From positions 2,661,501-2,725,500 of the forward strand of contig NZ_CP042176.1 in assembly GCF_005937885.2 (NCBI RefSeq): a stretch of 64,000 nucleotides of DNA, read 5' to 3'. Each line of letters starts with the position of its first letter. Position 1 is the first letter of the stretch. A program made the translations under genes and the position numbers. Below, piece after piece: positions 24,762 through 33,193 of this stretch. The notes beneath the pieces were generated by a model. The model saw only the letters and a program-made list of their open reading frames with translations, was not told the DNA's origin and did not search any database. This DNA is from Bradyrhizobium sp. KBS0727. GTDB lineage: Bacteria; Pseudomonadota; Alphaproteobacteria; Rhizobiales; Xanthobacteraceae.

Positions 24762-25819
24762 TGCCGTGTCCGCCAGTCGAGATAGGCGCTCATTCCGGGT
24801 CGCAACTCCGGCACCGGCTGGACCGGGTAGGCGCGGATCGAAAACGTCCGCAGATCGAAATCGCCGGTGGCGCGCGTGGCCCGCCAGCTCGCATATTCGC
24901 CCTTGGTTGCAACGAGCTTGACCTCGACCGTGACGCGGCGGTCGGCGAGAGCCGGGATGCGGACATCGAACCGATCACCGACCTTCAATCCCTTGACGAG
25001 ATCCTCGCGAAGATCGAAATGAACCCAGACGTCGGCCAGATCGATCAAGGTGACGAGCGGTACGCCCGGCGAGACATACTCGCCCGGCTCGACGTTGCGC
25101 TGATAGACCTGCGAGGCGATGGGAGCGTAGACTTGGAGCTGGTCGATGATCGATTGAACGCTCTGGATATCGGCATTGGCCTTTTCGACGCTGGTCTTGG
25201 CAATCGCCCGCTCTTCCTTGGTGTAGCCGTTGACGGCCTGGTCGTAGGCCGATTGGGCCTGATCGACCGCGCGCTCGGTTTCATGCAGCGAATCGGTCAC
25301 CTGGTCGAGGCGGGCCTGCGGTGCGTTGCCTTGCCCGGTCAACGTATTGGTTCGCTCGAAGGTCTTCTGGGCCAGCACCAGCGCCGCCTGCGCGCGCTCC
25401 AGCTCCGCCTTCCGCGCGGCGATGACTTCCGCCCGCGTTCCGACCAGCACATTGGCGAGCTGCGCCTCGGCCACCGCCATCGCGGCTTTCATTTGCTCGT
25501 GTTTGGCCAGCGTTTCGGGATTGTCGATCCGCACCAGCACCGCTCCGGCGGGCACGTTCTGGCCGCGGTTGACAGGAATTTCCTTGACCCGTCCGTCGAC
25601 GCGCGCGGCGATGTCGAGACGCGTGGCATCGGCCTCACCCTGTACGAGCAGCGGTTCCGGCCGCAACAGATAGAAGACCGATAACGCCACGACAATGGCT
25701 GCAACGATGCCGACGATGATGGAGGGACCGCGCGTCGCCGCGCGCGCATTCCCGTCCCGTCCGTCAGGCGTTGCGGCGGACGTGCTTTGAATCTCTTCGC
25801 CAGAGGTCGGCGTGTCCAT
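24758..25819 (-). CDS. HlyD-family periplasmic adaptor, proximal copy
   Basis: Membrane fusion protein of 353 residues: one N-terminal membrane anchor (SIIVGIVAAIVVALSVFYLL), lipoyl half-motif LDIAARVDGRVKEIPVNRGQNVPAGAVLVRI, coiled-coil hairpin (about 110-240), second lipoyl half (QVYAPIASQVYQRNVEPGEYVSPGVPLV) and a beta-barrel ending in LRPGMSAYLDW. ATG 25819 has GTGGAG upstream; the frame is open further up without a good start. First gene of the efflux operon. It differs clearly from the distal HlyD copy, so the pair is an old duplication or was assembled from two systems. Confidence 0.88.
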   Translation of the reverse strand: MDTPTSGEEIQSTSAATPDGRDGNARAATRGPSIIVGIVAAIVVALSVFYLLRPEPLLVQGEADATRLDIAARVDGRVKEIPVNRGQNVPAGAVLVRIDNPETLAKHEQMKAAMAVAEAQLANVLVGTRAEVIAARKAELERAQAALVLAQKTFERTNTLTGQGNAPQARLDQVTDSLHETERAVDQAQSAYDQAVNGYTKEERAIAKTSVEKANADIQSVQSIIDQLQVYAPIASQVYQRNVEPGEYVSPGVPLVTLIDLADVWVHFDLREDLVKGLKVGDRFDVRIPALADRRVTVEVKLVATKGEYASWRATRATGDFDLRTFSIRAYPVQPVPELRPGMSAYLDWRTRQ

Positions 25820-26257
25820 GTCTGACTCCACTTGGTTCGTGACCGTCTTGGTCGTCAGGCCTCGCCGGACCTCCGTTCGCCTCGTCTGACCTGGCGGCAC
25901 CGCGACTTAGCCAGCACGAAAATGTCGTCGCTTGTCCGGTCGCGCTGCGACTTGCATGTTCGTGCGCTCAATTCAGCGCCAGCAAACAATTGGTACGGAG
26001 TATTCGGTAGGAGCGAGTCGAGCGTGGCTCGCATGTCGCAAAGCCCCTCCATGAACCGGTCAAGACCGGGAAAAGATATCCGCCGGATTCGCAATGTGCA
26101 AGCGCGCGGCAAGGCATGATCTGTGCCGAACGACCGCGAGGAAGCAGCACAACCATTCCAGCTGTGATCGTCTCATTCAATATTGCGGCGAGTATTCGCG
26201 GCACTGTTGCGGTCAAGCGCTGACCGATTTCGCGTCAGCCCGTCATACGGGTGCCAC
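25820..26257. other. Divergent intergenic region, 438 nt
   Basis: This lies between the efflux operon (minus) and the CoA-catabolism cluster (plus) and should hold both promoters. Short open frames on both strands show no family features. No clear dyad was found. Confidence 0.4.
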
Positions 26258-27166
26258 ATGTCCGAAGCCGCCAAGAGCAGTCGAACCGCCAGCGCCGTCG
26301 CCGCTCGCCTGTTTGTCCTTGAGCTGAATGCCGGCCGCATTCACTCCATGAATACGGACGGTTCCGACCGCAAGACCATCGTGTCGGATTGCCATCTGCC
26401 CGATGGCATCGTCGTCGATGTCGAAGCGGGTCACATCTACTGGACCAACATGGGCATCCCAAATCTGGATGACGGATATATCGAGCGCGCCGATATCGAC
26501 GGCAAGAATCGCAAGACCGTCGTCCCGCGGGGAAAAACCCACACTCCGAAGCAGATCATTCTCGATAAGAAGGGCGGCAAGCTCTATTGGTGCGACCGCG
26601 AGGGTATGCGCGTCATGCGCTGCAATCTCGACGGCTCGCAGCTGGAGACGCTGATCGAAGCCGGTCGCGGCGAAGCCGATAGCCGGGATCAGACCCGGTG
26701 GTGCGTCGGACTGACGATCGACCCGAAACTCGGACATCTCTACTGGACGCAAAAAGGTCCTGATAATGCCGGGCTCGGTCGCCTCTTCCGTGCCAATCTC
26801 GAAATTCCCGCCGGCCAGACGGCGGCGACCCGGACCGACATCGAGATCTTCTACGATCGCCTGCCGGAGCCGATCGATCTCGAGCTCGACCTCAAGAACC
26901 GTATTCTCTACTGGACCGATCGCGGCGACCCGCCGCGCGGCAACACGGTGAACCGGGCCTCCGTCGACAACAAACCCGCCGAGCCGGAGATCGTCGTCAC
27001 CCATCTCATGGAGGGGATCGGCATCGCGCTCGACGTTCCAAACGATCGCATGTTCGTGACCGATTTCGCCGGCTCGGTCTATGTCGCACGGCTCGACGGA
27101 TCCGGTGAACGGAATTTCCTGTTCGCCCAGGGCAATCTCACCGGCATCGCCTACGCCGAAATCTGA
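26258..27166 (+). CDS. YWTD-repeat beta-propeller protein
   Basis: A 302-residue protein of low-density-lipoprotein-receptor YWTD type: repeats GHIYWTNMG, GKLYWCDREG, GHLYWTQKG and RILYWTDRG spaced about 45-60 residues, each after a (V/I)D or L-D-x-K strand, giving a six-bladed propeller. There is no signal peptide, so it is probably cytosolic, unlike animal homologs. It is the first gene of a CoA-catabolism cluster, 21 nt before a hydroxyacyl-CoA dehydrogenase gene. It could be a lactonase-like hydrolase or a scaffold; catalytic residues were not recognised. ATG 26258 is taken as the start because it directly precedes the folded region. Confidence 0.82.
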   Translation: MSEAAKSSRTASAVAARLFVLELNAGRIHSMNTDGSDRKTIVSDCHLPDGIVVDVEAGHIYWTNMGIPNLDDGYIERADIDGKNRKTVVPRGKTHTPKQIILDKKGGKLYWCDREGMRVMRCNLDGSQLETLIEAGRGEADSRDQTRWCVGLTIDPKLGHLYWTQKGPDNAGLGRLFRANLEIPAGQTAATRTDIEIFYDRLPEPIDLELDLKNRILYWTDRGDPPRGNTVNRASVDNKPAEPEIVVTHLMEGIGIALDVPNDRMFVTDFAGSVYVARLDGSGERNFLFAQGNLTGIAYAEI

Positions 27167-27187
27167 CCAACGCTTCGGAGACATGAC

Positions 27188-28165
27188 ATGAACGACATCA
27201 AGCCCATTCGCCGCATCGCCATCATCGGCACAGGCGTGATCGGCGCGAGCTGGAGCTCGCTGTATCTGGCCAAGGGATTGCAGGTCGTCGCCACCGACCC
27301 TGCGCCGAACGCGGAAGCCGCGCTGAGGAAGTTCGTCGAGACTGCCTGGCCCGCGCTCAAGCGATTGGGCCTCTCGCCCGGAGCGTCGCAGTCGAACCTG
27401 ACGTTCACGCCCGACCTCGCGAAGGCGCTCAACGGTGCCGACCTCGTCCAGGAGAACGGACCCGAGCGGATCGATTTCAAGCAGAAGCTCTATGGGCAGC
27501 TCGACGAACTGCTGCCGCCGGAGGTGATCATCGCGTCGAGTTCGTCGGGGCTCACCATGAGCGAAATCCAGAAGGGCGCCGCAACCCATCCCGAACGCTG
27601 CGTCATCGGTCATCCGTTCAATCCGCCCCACTTGATTCCGCTGGTCGAGATCGTCGGCGGGGCCAAGACCTCGGAGCCGACAATCCGGCGCGCCGATGAA
27701 TTTTACACCTCGATCGGGCAACGGACGGTGCGCGTCAACAAGGAAATGCCGGGCCATGTCGCCAACCGTCTACAGGCGGCGCTCAGCCGCGAAATCTACT
27801 ACCTCGTCGCCGAGGGCGTGGTGAGCGCCGCCGACGTTGACACCGCTCTCTCCTGGGGCCCAGGCCTGCGCTGGGGCGTCATGGGCGGCTTGATGCTCAA
27901 CCATCTCGGCGGTGGTCCGGGCGGTATCGAGCACTTCTTCCAGCAATTCACCGGCCCGATGACGGCCTGGTGGAAGACCCTCGGTTCGCCGGTGCTGACA
28001 CCGGAAGTGCAAAAGATACTCATCGACAGCGTTCATGCGGAGGCCGGATCGCGCACCATCATGGAGCTGGAGGCGGAGCGCGACGAAGTTTTGCTCGGCC
28101 TGATCGAGCTGCGCAACAAGGTTGCCAGATCGAGCCAGGCGAAATCGACGAAGTCGGTCGCCTGA
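27188..28165 (+). CDS. 3-hydroxyacyl-CoA dehydrogenase family (carnitine dehydrogenase-like)
   Basis: NAD-dependent dehydrogenase of 325 residues. The Rossmann motif GTGVIG is at 14-19. The catalytic His142 in GHPFNPP and Glu154 in PLVEIV form the family dyad. The C-terminal GPGLRWGVMGGLMLNHLGGGPGG is the wording of the carnitine dehydrogenase/lambda-crystallin/gulonate dehydrogenase branch, which acts on free hydroxy acids, rather than of FadB/PaaH. Substrate is thus either a 3-hydroxyacyl-CoA or a free 3-hydroxy acid. It sits in a cluster with acyl-CoA dehydrogenase, hydratase and CoA-transferase genes. Confidence 0.88.
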   Translation: MNDIKPIRRIAIIGTGVIGASWSSLYLAKGLQVVATDPAPNAEAALRKFVETAWPALKRLGLSPGASQSNLTFTPDLAKALNGADLVQENGPERIDFKQKLYGQLDELLPPEVIIASSSSGLTMSEIQKGAATHPERCVIGHPFNPPHLIPLVEIVGGAKTSEPTIRRADEFYTSIGQRTVRVNKEMPGHVANRLQAALSREIYYLVAEGVVSAADVDTALSWGPGLRWGVMGGLMLNHLGGGPGGIEHFFQQFTGPMTAWWKTLGSPVLTPEVQKILIDSVHAEAGSRTIMELEAERDEVLLGLIELRNKVARSSQAKSTKSVA

Positions 28166-28242
28166 GATCAATCGCTACCGACCACGTCCGACACGTCCTG
28201 CAAAATCGTCCGGCGCTGAAGCCGCAGCCAAAGGAGTTCCAA

Positions 28243-29463
28243 ATGCCCACCGCAACCGCAGCCAGCAAGACCGCCGCGCCGAAGCCGGTGCCCGTCCCGA
28301 ATGGCGACTTCTATCAGTTGGTGGACCTGCTCACCCCTGAGGAGAGAGCGCTCGTCAAGAAGGTGCGGACTTATATGGAGACCAAGGTCCAGCCGGTCAT
28401 CAACAAGTATTGGTCCGATGACGCGTTTCCGTTCGAGCTGCTGCCGTCGTTCAAGGAGCTCGGCATCGGCGGGCTCGGCTTTGAGGGCTATGGCTGCGCC
28501 GGCGGTAGCCAGAAGCTGTTCGGTTTCGTCGCGATGGAGCTGGCGCGCACCGATGCGTCGTTCTGTACGTTTTTCGGCGTGCACAGCGGCCTCGCCATGG
28601 GATCGATCTATCTCGACGGGTCGGAGGAGCAGAAGCAGAAATGGCTGCCGCCGATGGCGCGTTGGGAAAAGATCGGCTGCTTCGGTCTGACCGAACCGCT
28701 GGTCGGTTCGGGAACCAGCGGCGGTCTGACCACGACGGCCAAGCGGGAAGGCGATACTTGGATTCTCAATGGCCAGAAGCGATGGATCGGTAATGCGCCA
28801 TGGTGCGACATCTCCATCATCTGGGCGCGCGATCTCGCCGACAACCAGGTGAAGGGATTCATCGTCGAGAACAAGTCGACGCCCGGTTTCAGCGTCGAGA
28901 AGATCGAGCACAAGATTGCACTCAAGGTGGTCCAGAACGGCCAGATCACGCTGAAGGATGTACGGGTGCCCGAAGCCAATCGTCTGCAGGGCGGCAATTC
29001 GTTCCGCGATACCGCACGCGTGCTGCGGATGACGCGATACATGGTGGGATGGGCCTCGACCGGCATCCAGATGGGCGCGTTCGAAGCAACCGTCAAATAC
29101 GCCCAGGAGCGGTTGCAATTCGGCAAGCCGATCGCTTCGTTCCAGCTGATCCAGGATCTGCTCGCCAAGATGCTGGCCAATCTGACCGCGTGCCAGTGCC
29201 TGATGCTCCGCCTGGCGACGCTCGACGACGAAGGCAAGCTCGGCGACCACCACGCGGCGCTGGCGAAGGCGTTCTGCACGGCGAAATCGCGCGAGACCGT
29301 CTCATGGGGACGCGAAGTCCTCGGCGGTAATGGCATCGTCGCCGACTACAACGTCGCGCGCTTCTTTGCCGACGCCGAGGCGCTGTACTCCTACGAAGGC
29401 ACCTATCAGATGCAGAATCTGATCGTCGGCAAGGCCATCACCGGTCACGGCGCCTTCATCTGA
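28243..29463 (+). CDS. Acyl-CoA dehydrogenase (glutaryl-CoA dehydrogenase / ACX4-like)
   Basis: FAD enzyme of 406 residues that introduces the alpha-beta double bond into an acyl-CoA. Blocks seen: FGLTEPLVGSGTSGGLTTTAKREGDTWILNGQKRWIGNA (FAD/substrate), ERLQFGKPIASFQLIQDLLAKM, GREVLGGNGIVADYNVAR and the catalytic Glu385 in YSYEGTYQMQNLIVG. The Glu position and the TY tail resemble the glutaryl-CoA dehydrogenase/plant ACX4 branch. ATG 28243 has AAGGAG 6 nt upstream; open frame before it overlaps the previous gene. A short-chain or branched acyl-CoA is likely, but the exact substrate is unknown. Confidence 0.92.
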   Translation: MPTATAASKTAAPKPVPVPNGDFYQLVDLLTPEERALVKKVRTYMETKVQPVINKYWSDDAFPFELLPSFKELGIGGLGFEGYGCAGGSQKLFGFVAMELARTDASFCTFFGVHSGLAMGSIYLDGSEEQKQKWLPPMARWEKIGCFGLTEPLVGSGTSGGLTTTAKREGDTWILNGQKRWIGNAPWCDISIIWARDLADNQVKGFIVENKSTPGFSVEKIEHKIALKVVQNGQITLKDVRVPEANRLQGGNSFRDTARVLRMTRYMVGWASTGIQMGAFEATVKYAQERLQFGKPIASFQLIQDLLAKMLANLTACQCLMLRLATLDDEGKLGDHHAALAKAFCTAKSRETVSWGREVLGGNGIVADYNVARFFADAEALYSYEGTYQMQNLIVGKAITGHGAFI

Positions 29464-29475
29464 CATCCCGGCGGC

Positions 29476-29495
29476 GCCGGCGCTTCGGCGCCGGC
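29476..29495 (+). terminator. GC-rich hairpin between two cluster genes
   Basis: GCCGGCGC, TTCG tetraloop, GCGCCGGC: a perfect 8-bp stem 13 nt after the acyl-CoA dehydrogenase stop, with no T-tract. It may attenuate transcription or protect the upstream mRNA, rather than end it fully, since the next cluster gene follows closely. Confidence 0.5.
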
Positions 29496-29522
29496 TGCTC
29501 TCTCAATCCAGGAGATATGATT

Positions 29523-30374
29523 ATGGCTTCGGGAACTGCACCGCTCACCCCTTCGCCTGCAACCGTGCCCGGCTCCTTTCCCGGGGCGGCATTGGCGCTC
29601 GCGAATGTCTTGTACGAGAAGAACGGTTCGATCGCCTATGTGACGATCAACCGGCCCAAGGTGCTCAACGCGCTCAATACTCCGACCTGGAGCGATTTGA
29701 AGGTCGCGTTCGAGGATGCCAAGGCCGACGCGTCGGTGCACGGCGTGATCCTTACCGGCGCGGGCGACAAGGCTTTCGTCGCCGGCGCAGATATCAGTGA
29801 ACTCGCGCATGTCGATGCCTACGATGCGGAGGAGTCCAGCCGGTTCGGGCAGGGAGTACTGGACCTCATCGAAAATCTCGGCAAGCCGGTGATCGCGGCG
29901 ATCAACGGCTTTGCGCTTGGCGGCGGTTGCGAGACGGCGATGGCCTGCACGATCAGAATCGCCGTCGAGCATGCCAAGTTCGGGCAACCCGAGGTAAAGC
30001 TCGGGTTGCTGCCAGGCGGTGGCGGTACGCAGCGGTTGCCGCGCCTGGTCGGCAAGGGCCGCGCTTTGCAGCTCATCCTCACCGGCGAAACGATCTCGGC
30101 CCAGGAAGCCTACCGCATCGGCCTCGTCAACGAAGTCGTCCCGGCGGCCAATCTGATAGATCGCGCCGAGACGATTCTGAAACAGATTATGGCCAATGCG
30201 CCGATCGCCGTAAAATTCTCGCTGGAGGCGGCCAACCGAGGAATGGACACCAGCCAGGCCGAGGGGTTCGCGCTCGAAGCGTCCTATTTCGGCATCTGCG
30301 CGGCGACGGAAGACAAGAAGGAAGGCACCGCTGCCTTCCTCGAGAAACGAGCACCGAAGTTCCGCGGTCGCTGA
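29523..30374 (+). CDS. Enoyl-CoA hydratase (crotonase)
   Basis: A 283-residue crotonase-fold enzyme. The oxyanion-hole loop AGADISEL and the two catalytic acids Glu137 (GGGCETAMAC) and Glu157 (FGQPEVKLGLLPGGGG), 20 residues apart as in rat mitochondrial hydratase, indicate real hydratase activity. The tail SEDKKEG-like TEDKKEGTAAFLEKRAPKF is typical. ATG 29523 is 8 nt after AGGAG; an ATG at 29517 is too close to it. It presumably acts on the product of the acyl-CoA dehydrogenase encoded just upstream, giving the 3-hydroxyacyl-CoA for the dehydrogenase at 27188. Confidence 0.92.
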   Translation: MASGTAPLTPSPATVPGSFPGAALALANVLYEKNGSIAYVTINRPKVLNALNTPTWSDLKVAFEDAKADASVHGVILTGAGDKAFVAGADISELAHVDAYDAEESSRFGQGVLDLIENLGKPVIAAINGFALGGGCETAMACTIRIAVEHAKFGQPEVKLGLLPGGGGTQRLPRLVGKGRALQLILTGETISAQEAYRIGLVNEVVPAANLIDRAETILKQIMANAPIAVKFSLEAANRGMDTSQAEGFALEASYFGICAATEDKKEGTAAFLEKRAPKFRGR

Positions 30375-30404
30375 AACAGTCCGCACAGTTGGAAAGAGAC
30401 AGCC

Positions 30405-31631
30405 ATGGCTAGCGACAATATTTTCTCTGGATTGAAAGTGGTGGATCTGGCGAGCTTTATCGCAGGCCCGAGCGCCGCGGTGATCCTGTCGGACTTCGGC
30501 GCAGATGTCATCAAGGTCGAGCCGCCGAGCGGCGAGCTGTGGCGACACGCGCACAACATGCCGCCACAGCCGGTCGCCGAGGATCCCTATCCCTGGCACC
30601 TCGCCAACCGCAACAAGCGGGGCATCGCGCTCGATCTGAAATCGCCAAGCGCCCATGCGGTTCTCGAAAAGCTGGTCAAATGGGCCGACGTGCTCATCGT
30701 CAATACGCCGCATCCGGCGCGCGCGCGGCTAAAGCTCAATTACGAGGACGTGCTGCCGTGGAACAAGCGGCTGATCTATGCCGACATCACCGGCTTCGGC
30801 GACAAGGGACCCGATGCCGATCTGCCGGGTTTCGATATCACGTCCTACTGGGCACGCAGCGGCCTGCTGTCGATGACGCGCGATGCCGGCGCACCGCCGA
30901 CCTGGCCGGTGGCCGGCAGCGGCGACAATGCCACGGCGGTCGGCCTTTATTCGGCGATCGTCACCGCGCTCTATCGGCGCGAGCGCACCGGGGAGGGAGC
31001 GCATGTTACGACCTCGCTGCTTGCCGAAGGCGTATGGTCCGCCAGCGTCTCGATCCAGGCGGCGCTGTGTGAGGCCAAATTCTTCGGGTTGCACGACCGC
31101 GTGCATCCCGCCAACGCGGCCATGAACGTCTATCGCGCCAAGGATGACACCTGGTTCGTCCTCATCATAACGCCAGACAAGGTTGCAGCCGTTGCAAAAG
31201 CCATCGGCCGGCCCGATCTTCTGACCGATCCGCGCTTTTCCGATCAGGCGAAGCTGATGGCGAATATGCCGGCGCTCACGGCGATTCTCGACGAGATATT
31301 CTGTGGCAAGCCGATGGCACATTGGTACGAGGTCTTCAACGGCGTCCACGTGACGTTCGGAGCCGTGCGCGGGCCGCAGGAAGTAATCAAGGATCCTCAG
31401 CTCCAGGCCAACGACATCATTGTTCCGCTCAATGGTGCCGGCGGCAAGCTGACGTCCACCATTTCCAGCCCGCTTCAGGTGCATGGCGTCGCCAAGGTGC
31501 CGGCGAAACGCGCCCCGAAAATCGGCGAACACAACGACGAGGTGCTGCGGCAGCTCGGATTCAGTGCGACCGAAATCGACGGTTTGCGTGCGAACGGTGC
31601 GATTCCGAAACCAAAGGAACATGCGGCCTGA
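30405..31631 (+). CDS. CaiB/BaiF (class III) CoA-transferase
   Basis: A 408-residue CoA-transferase. N-terminal GLKVVDLASFIAGPSAAVILSDFGADVIKVEPP and the RNKRGIALDLKS block are family hallmarks, and the catalytic Asp is Asp144 in LPGFDITSYWARSGLL. The later RERTGEGAHVTTSLLAEGVW is also typical. It would move CoA between an acyl-CoA and a carboxylic acid, loading the cluster's substrate. A CaiB-type enzyme beside an acyl-CoA dehydrogenase and a crotonase mirrors the layout of carnitine (cai) clusters. Spacing to the upstream gene is 30 nt. Confidence 0.92.
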   Translation: MASDNIFSGLKVVDLASFIAGPSAAVILSDFGADVIKVEPPSGELWRHAHNMPPQPVAEDPYPWHLANRNKRGIALDLKSPSAHAVLEKLVKWADVLIVNTPHPARARLKLNYEDVLPWNKRLIYADITGFGDKGPDADLPGFDITSYWARSGLLSMTRDAGAPPTWPVAGSGDNATAVGLYSAIVTALYRRERTGEGAHVTTSLLAEGVWSASVSIQAALCEAKFFGLHDRVHPANAAMNVYRAKDDTWFVLIITPDKVAAVAKAIGRPDLLTDPRFSDQAKLMANMPALTAILDEIFCGKPMAHWYEVFNGVHVTFGAVRGPQEVIKDPQLQANDIIVPLNGAGGKLTSTISSPLQVHGVAKVPAKRAPKIGEHNDEVLRQLGFSATEIDGLRANGAIPKPKEHAA

Positions 31632-31632
31632 C

Positions 31633-31658
31633 GCATGATCCGGAAAAATGTGTAGCGG
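31633..31658. repeat. Half copy of a rhizobial intergenic palindrome
   Basis: GCATGATCCGGAAAAATGTG and the following AGCGG match the left arm of a palindromic element frequent between genes in Bradyrhizobium-type genomes (recalled, not searched). The complementary right arm is absent here. Confidence 0.5.
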
Positions 31659-31750
31659 CAAACGGGAAGTGACGGCACTTTCGGGGCGTCGTGAGCCGCC
31701 CCGAACCACGACCTGCCGCGCAATTCACCAAACGGACCGGGAGTTCGACC

Positions 31751-32536
31751 ATGGATGATATCGTTACCGAACAGGCGGGAAACATTCTGCGCGTCCAGTT
31801 CAACCGCCCGACCAAGCGGAATGCGATGACGTCGGCCATGTACGTGGCTCTCACCGGCATTTTCAACAAGGCGGCCAATGACGAGAACACGCGGGTCGTG
31901 CTGTGGCACAGCGCGGGAGATTCGTTCTGCGCGGGCAACGATATCGAGGACTTTCTGAAGAACCCTCCGGGGGCGGGCGAATCGCCACAGGCCGGGCTCA
32001 TGCACGCCTTCGTCAATTTCGACAAACCGATCGTCGTGGCGGTCCAGGGCGCGGCGATCGGCGGCGGCACCACCATGCTGACGCACTGCGACTTCATCTA
32101 CGCCGGCGAGGGCGCAAAATTCCAGATGCCCTTCATCAATCTCGGTCTCGTGCCGGAATTCGGATCGAGCTGCTCCGTGCCGGCGCGGATCGGTCACCTC
32201 CGCGCCGCGGAGCTGATTTTGTTGGGAGCGCCCTTCGATGCCAGGCGGGCCGCGGAGTTGGGTCTGGTTACCGAAGTCGTATCCGACAAGGACGTCCTGG
32301 TGTTGGCGACCGAAACGGCCAAGAAATTGGCAGCGAAGCCGGCTGCCGCGCTGCAGGCCAGCAAGAGGCTCATGAAGCGGCCATTTCGTGAGCAGATCAA
32401 GGCGGCGATGAAGGCCGAGAACGAAGAGTTCAGCGTGCAGGTCCGCTCCGAAGACGCAAAAGAGGCGTTCTCAGCGTTCCTGGAAAAGCGCAAGCCTGAC
32501 TTCACGAGGACCGTCAAATCGAGGGCGACAGCATGA
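31751..32536 (+). CDS. Enoyl-CoA isomerase-like crotonase
   Basis: A 261-residue crotonase-fold protein. SFCAGNDIEDF gives the oxyanion hole, but both hydratase acids are missing: GGGTTMLTHC has Thr where hydratases have Glu, and MPFINLGL lacks the second. Instead Glu136 stands in NLGLVPEFGSS, the place of the single catalytic acid of delta3-delta2-enoyl-CoA isomerases (ECI2/PECI type). So double-bond migration is more likely than hydration. ATG 31751 follows GGGAG. The stop overlaps the FMN reductase start (ATGA). Confidence 0.85.
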   Translation: MDDIVTEQAGNILRVQFNRPTKRNAMTSAMYVALTGIFNKAANDENTRVVLWHSAGDSFCAGNDIEDFLKNPPGAGESPQAGLMHAFVNFDKPIVVAVQGAAIGGGTTMLTHCDFIYAGEGAKFQMPFINLGLVPEFGSSCSVPARIGHLRAAELILLGAPFDARRAAELGLVTEVVSDKDVLVLATETAKKLAAKPAAALQASKRLMKRPFREQIKAAMKAENEEFSVQVRSEDAKEAFSAFLEKRKPDFTRTVKSRATA

Positions 32537-33153
32537 CCATGGAAAAGCCGATGAATGTGTGCGTGCTGGTTGGAAGCCTGCGAAAGGCGTCGCTCAACGG
32601 GATGCTGGCGAATGCGCTGATCTCGCTCGCGCCGTCCTCGATGAAGCTCGAAAAGGTCGAGATTGGGCAATTGCCGTTGTTCAATCAGGATCTGGAGGCC
32701 GGTGCGTCGCCGGCGTCATGGACCGCGTTCCGCCAACGTATCAAGGCTGCCGACGCGGTGCTGTTCGTCACGCCCGAATATAACCGCTCGGTGCCGGCCG
32801 CTCTCAAGAATGCGCTGGATGTCGGCTCCAGGCCGTATGGCAGCAGTGTCTGGGACCGCAAGCCTGGTGCGATTGTCAGTGCGTCGCCGAGCGCGATCGG
32901 GGCCTTCGGTGCCAATCATCATCTGAGGCAGTCGCTGGTGTTTCTGAACGTGCCGACCATGCAGCAGCCCGAAGCCTATATCGGACATGCCGACAAGCTG
33001 TTCGACGAACAAGGCACGCTCGTCAACGATGGTACCCGCAAATTCCTGCAGGAGTTCATGCAGGCGTTCGCGAATTGGGTCGAGACAACCAGACCCCAGG
33101 ACAGCGTACCTGACGACCTTCGGCAGGCGCGAGCGAGCGCGGCGTCCAGGTAA
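32533..33153 (+). CDS. NADPH-dependent FMN reductase
   Basis: Flavodoxin-fold reductase of 206 residues. The phosphate loop GSLRKASLNGMLANAL (about 14-29) and TPEYNRSVPAALKNALDVGSRPYG are the signature of the NADPH:FMN/azo/chromate reductase group (YieF/ChrR-like). The ATGA overlap with the isomerase gene makes it the last gene of the CoA-catabolism cluster. It may supply reduced flavin or protect against quinone or redox stress; a direct role in the pathway is unproven. Confidence 0.9.
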   Translation: MTMEKPMNVCVLVGSLRKASLNGMLANALISLAPSSMKLEKVEIGQLPLFNQDLEAGASPASWTAFRQRIKAADAVLFVTPEYNRSVPAALKNALDVGSRPYGSSVWDRKPGAIVSASPSAIGAFGANHHLRQSLVFLNVPTMQQPEAYIGHADKLFDEQGTLVNDGTRKFLQEFMQAFANWVETTRPQDSVPDDLRQARASAASR

Positions 33154-33193
33154 AGCTGCGATTGCTGATGCACAAGCGGCGAGGAGCTGACGC

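Noticed and set aside
26243..27757. Long open frame (504 codons) on the minus strand
   Set aside because: Antisense to the propeller and hydroxyacyl-CoA dehydrogenase genes, which have clear motifs; no family features of its own.
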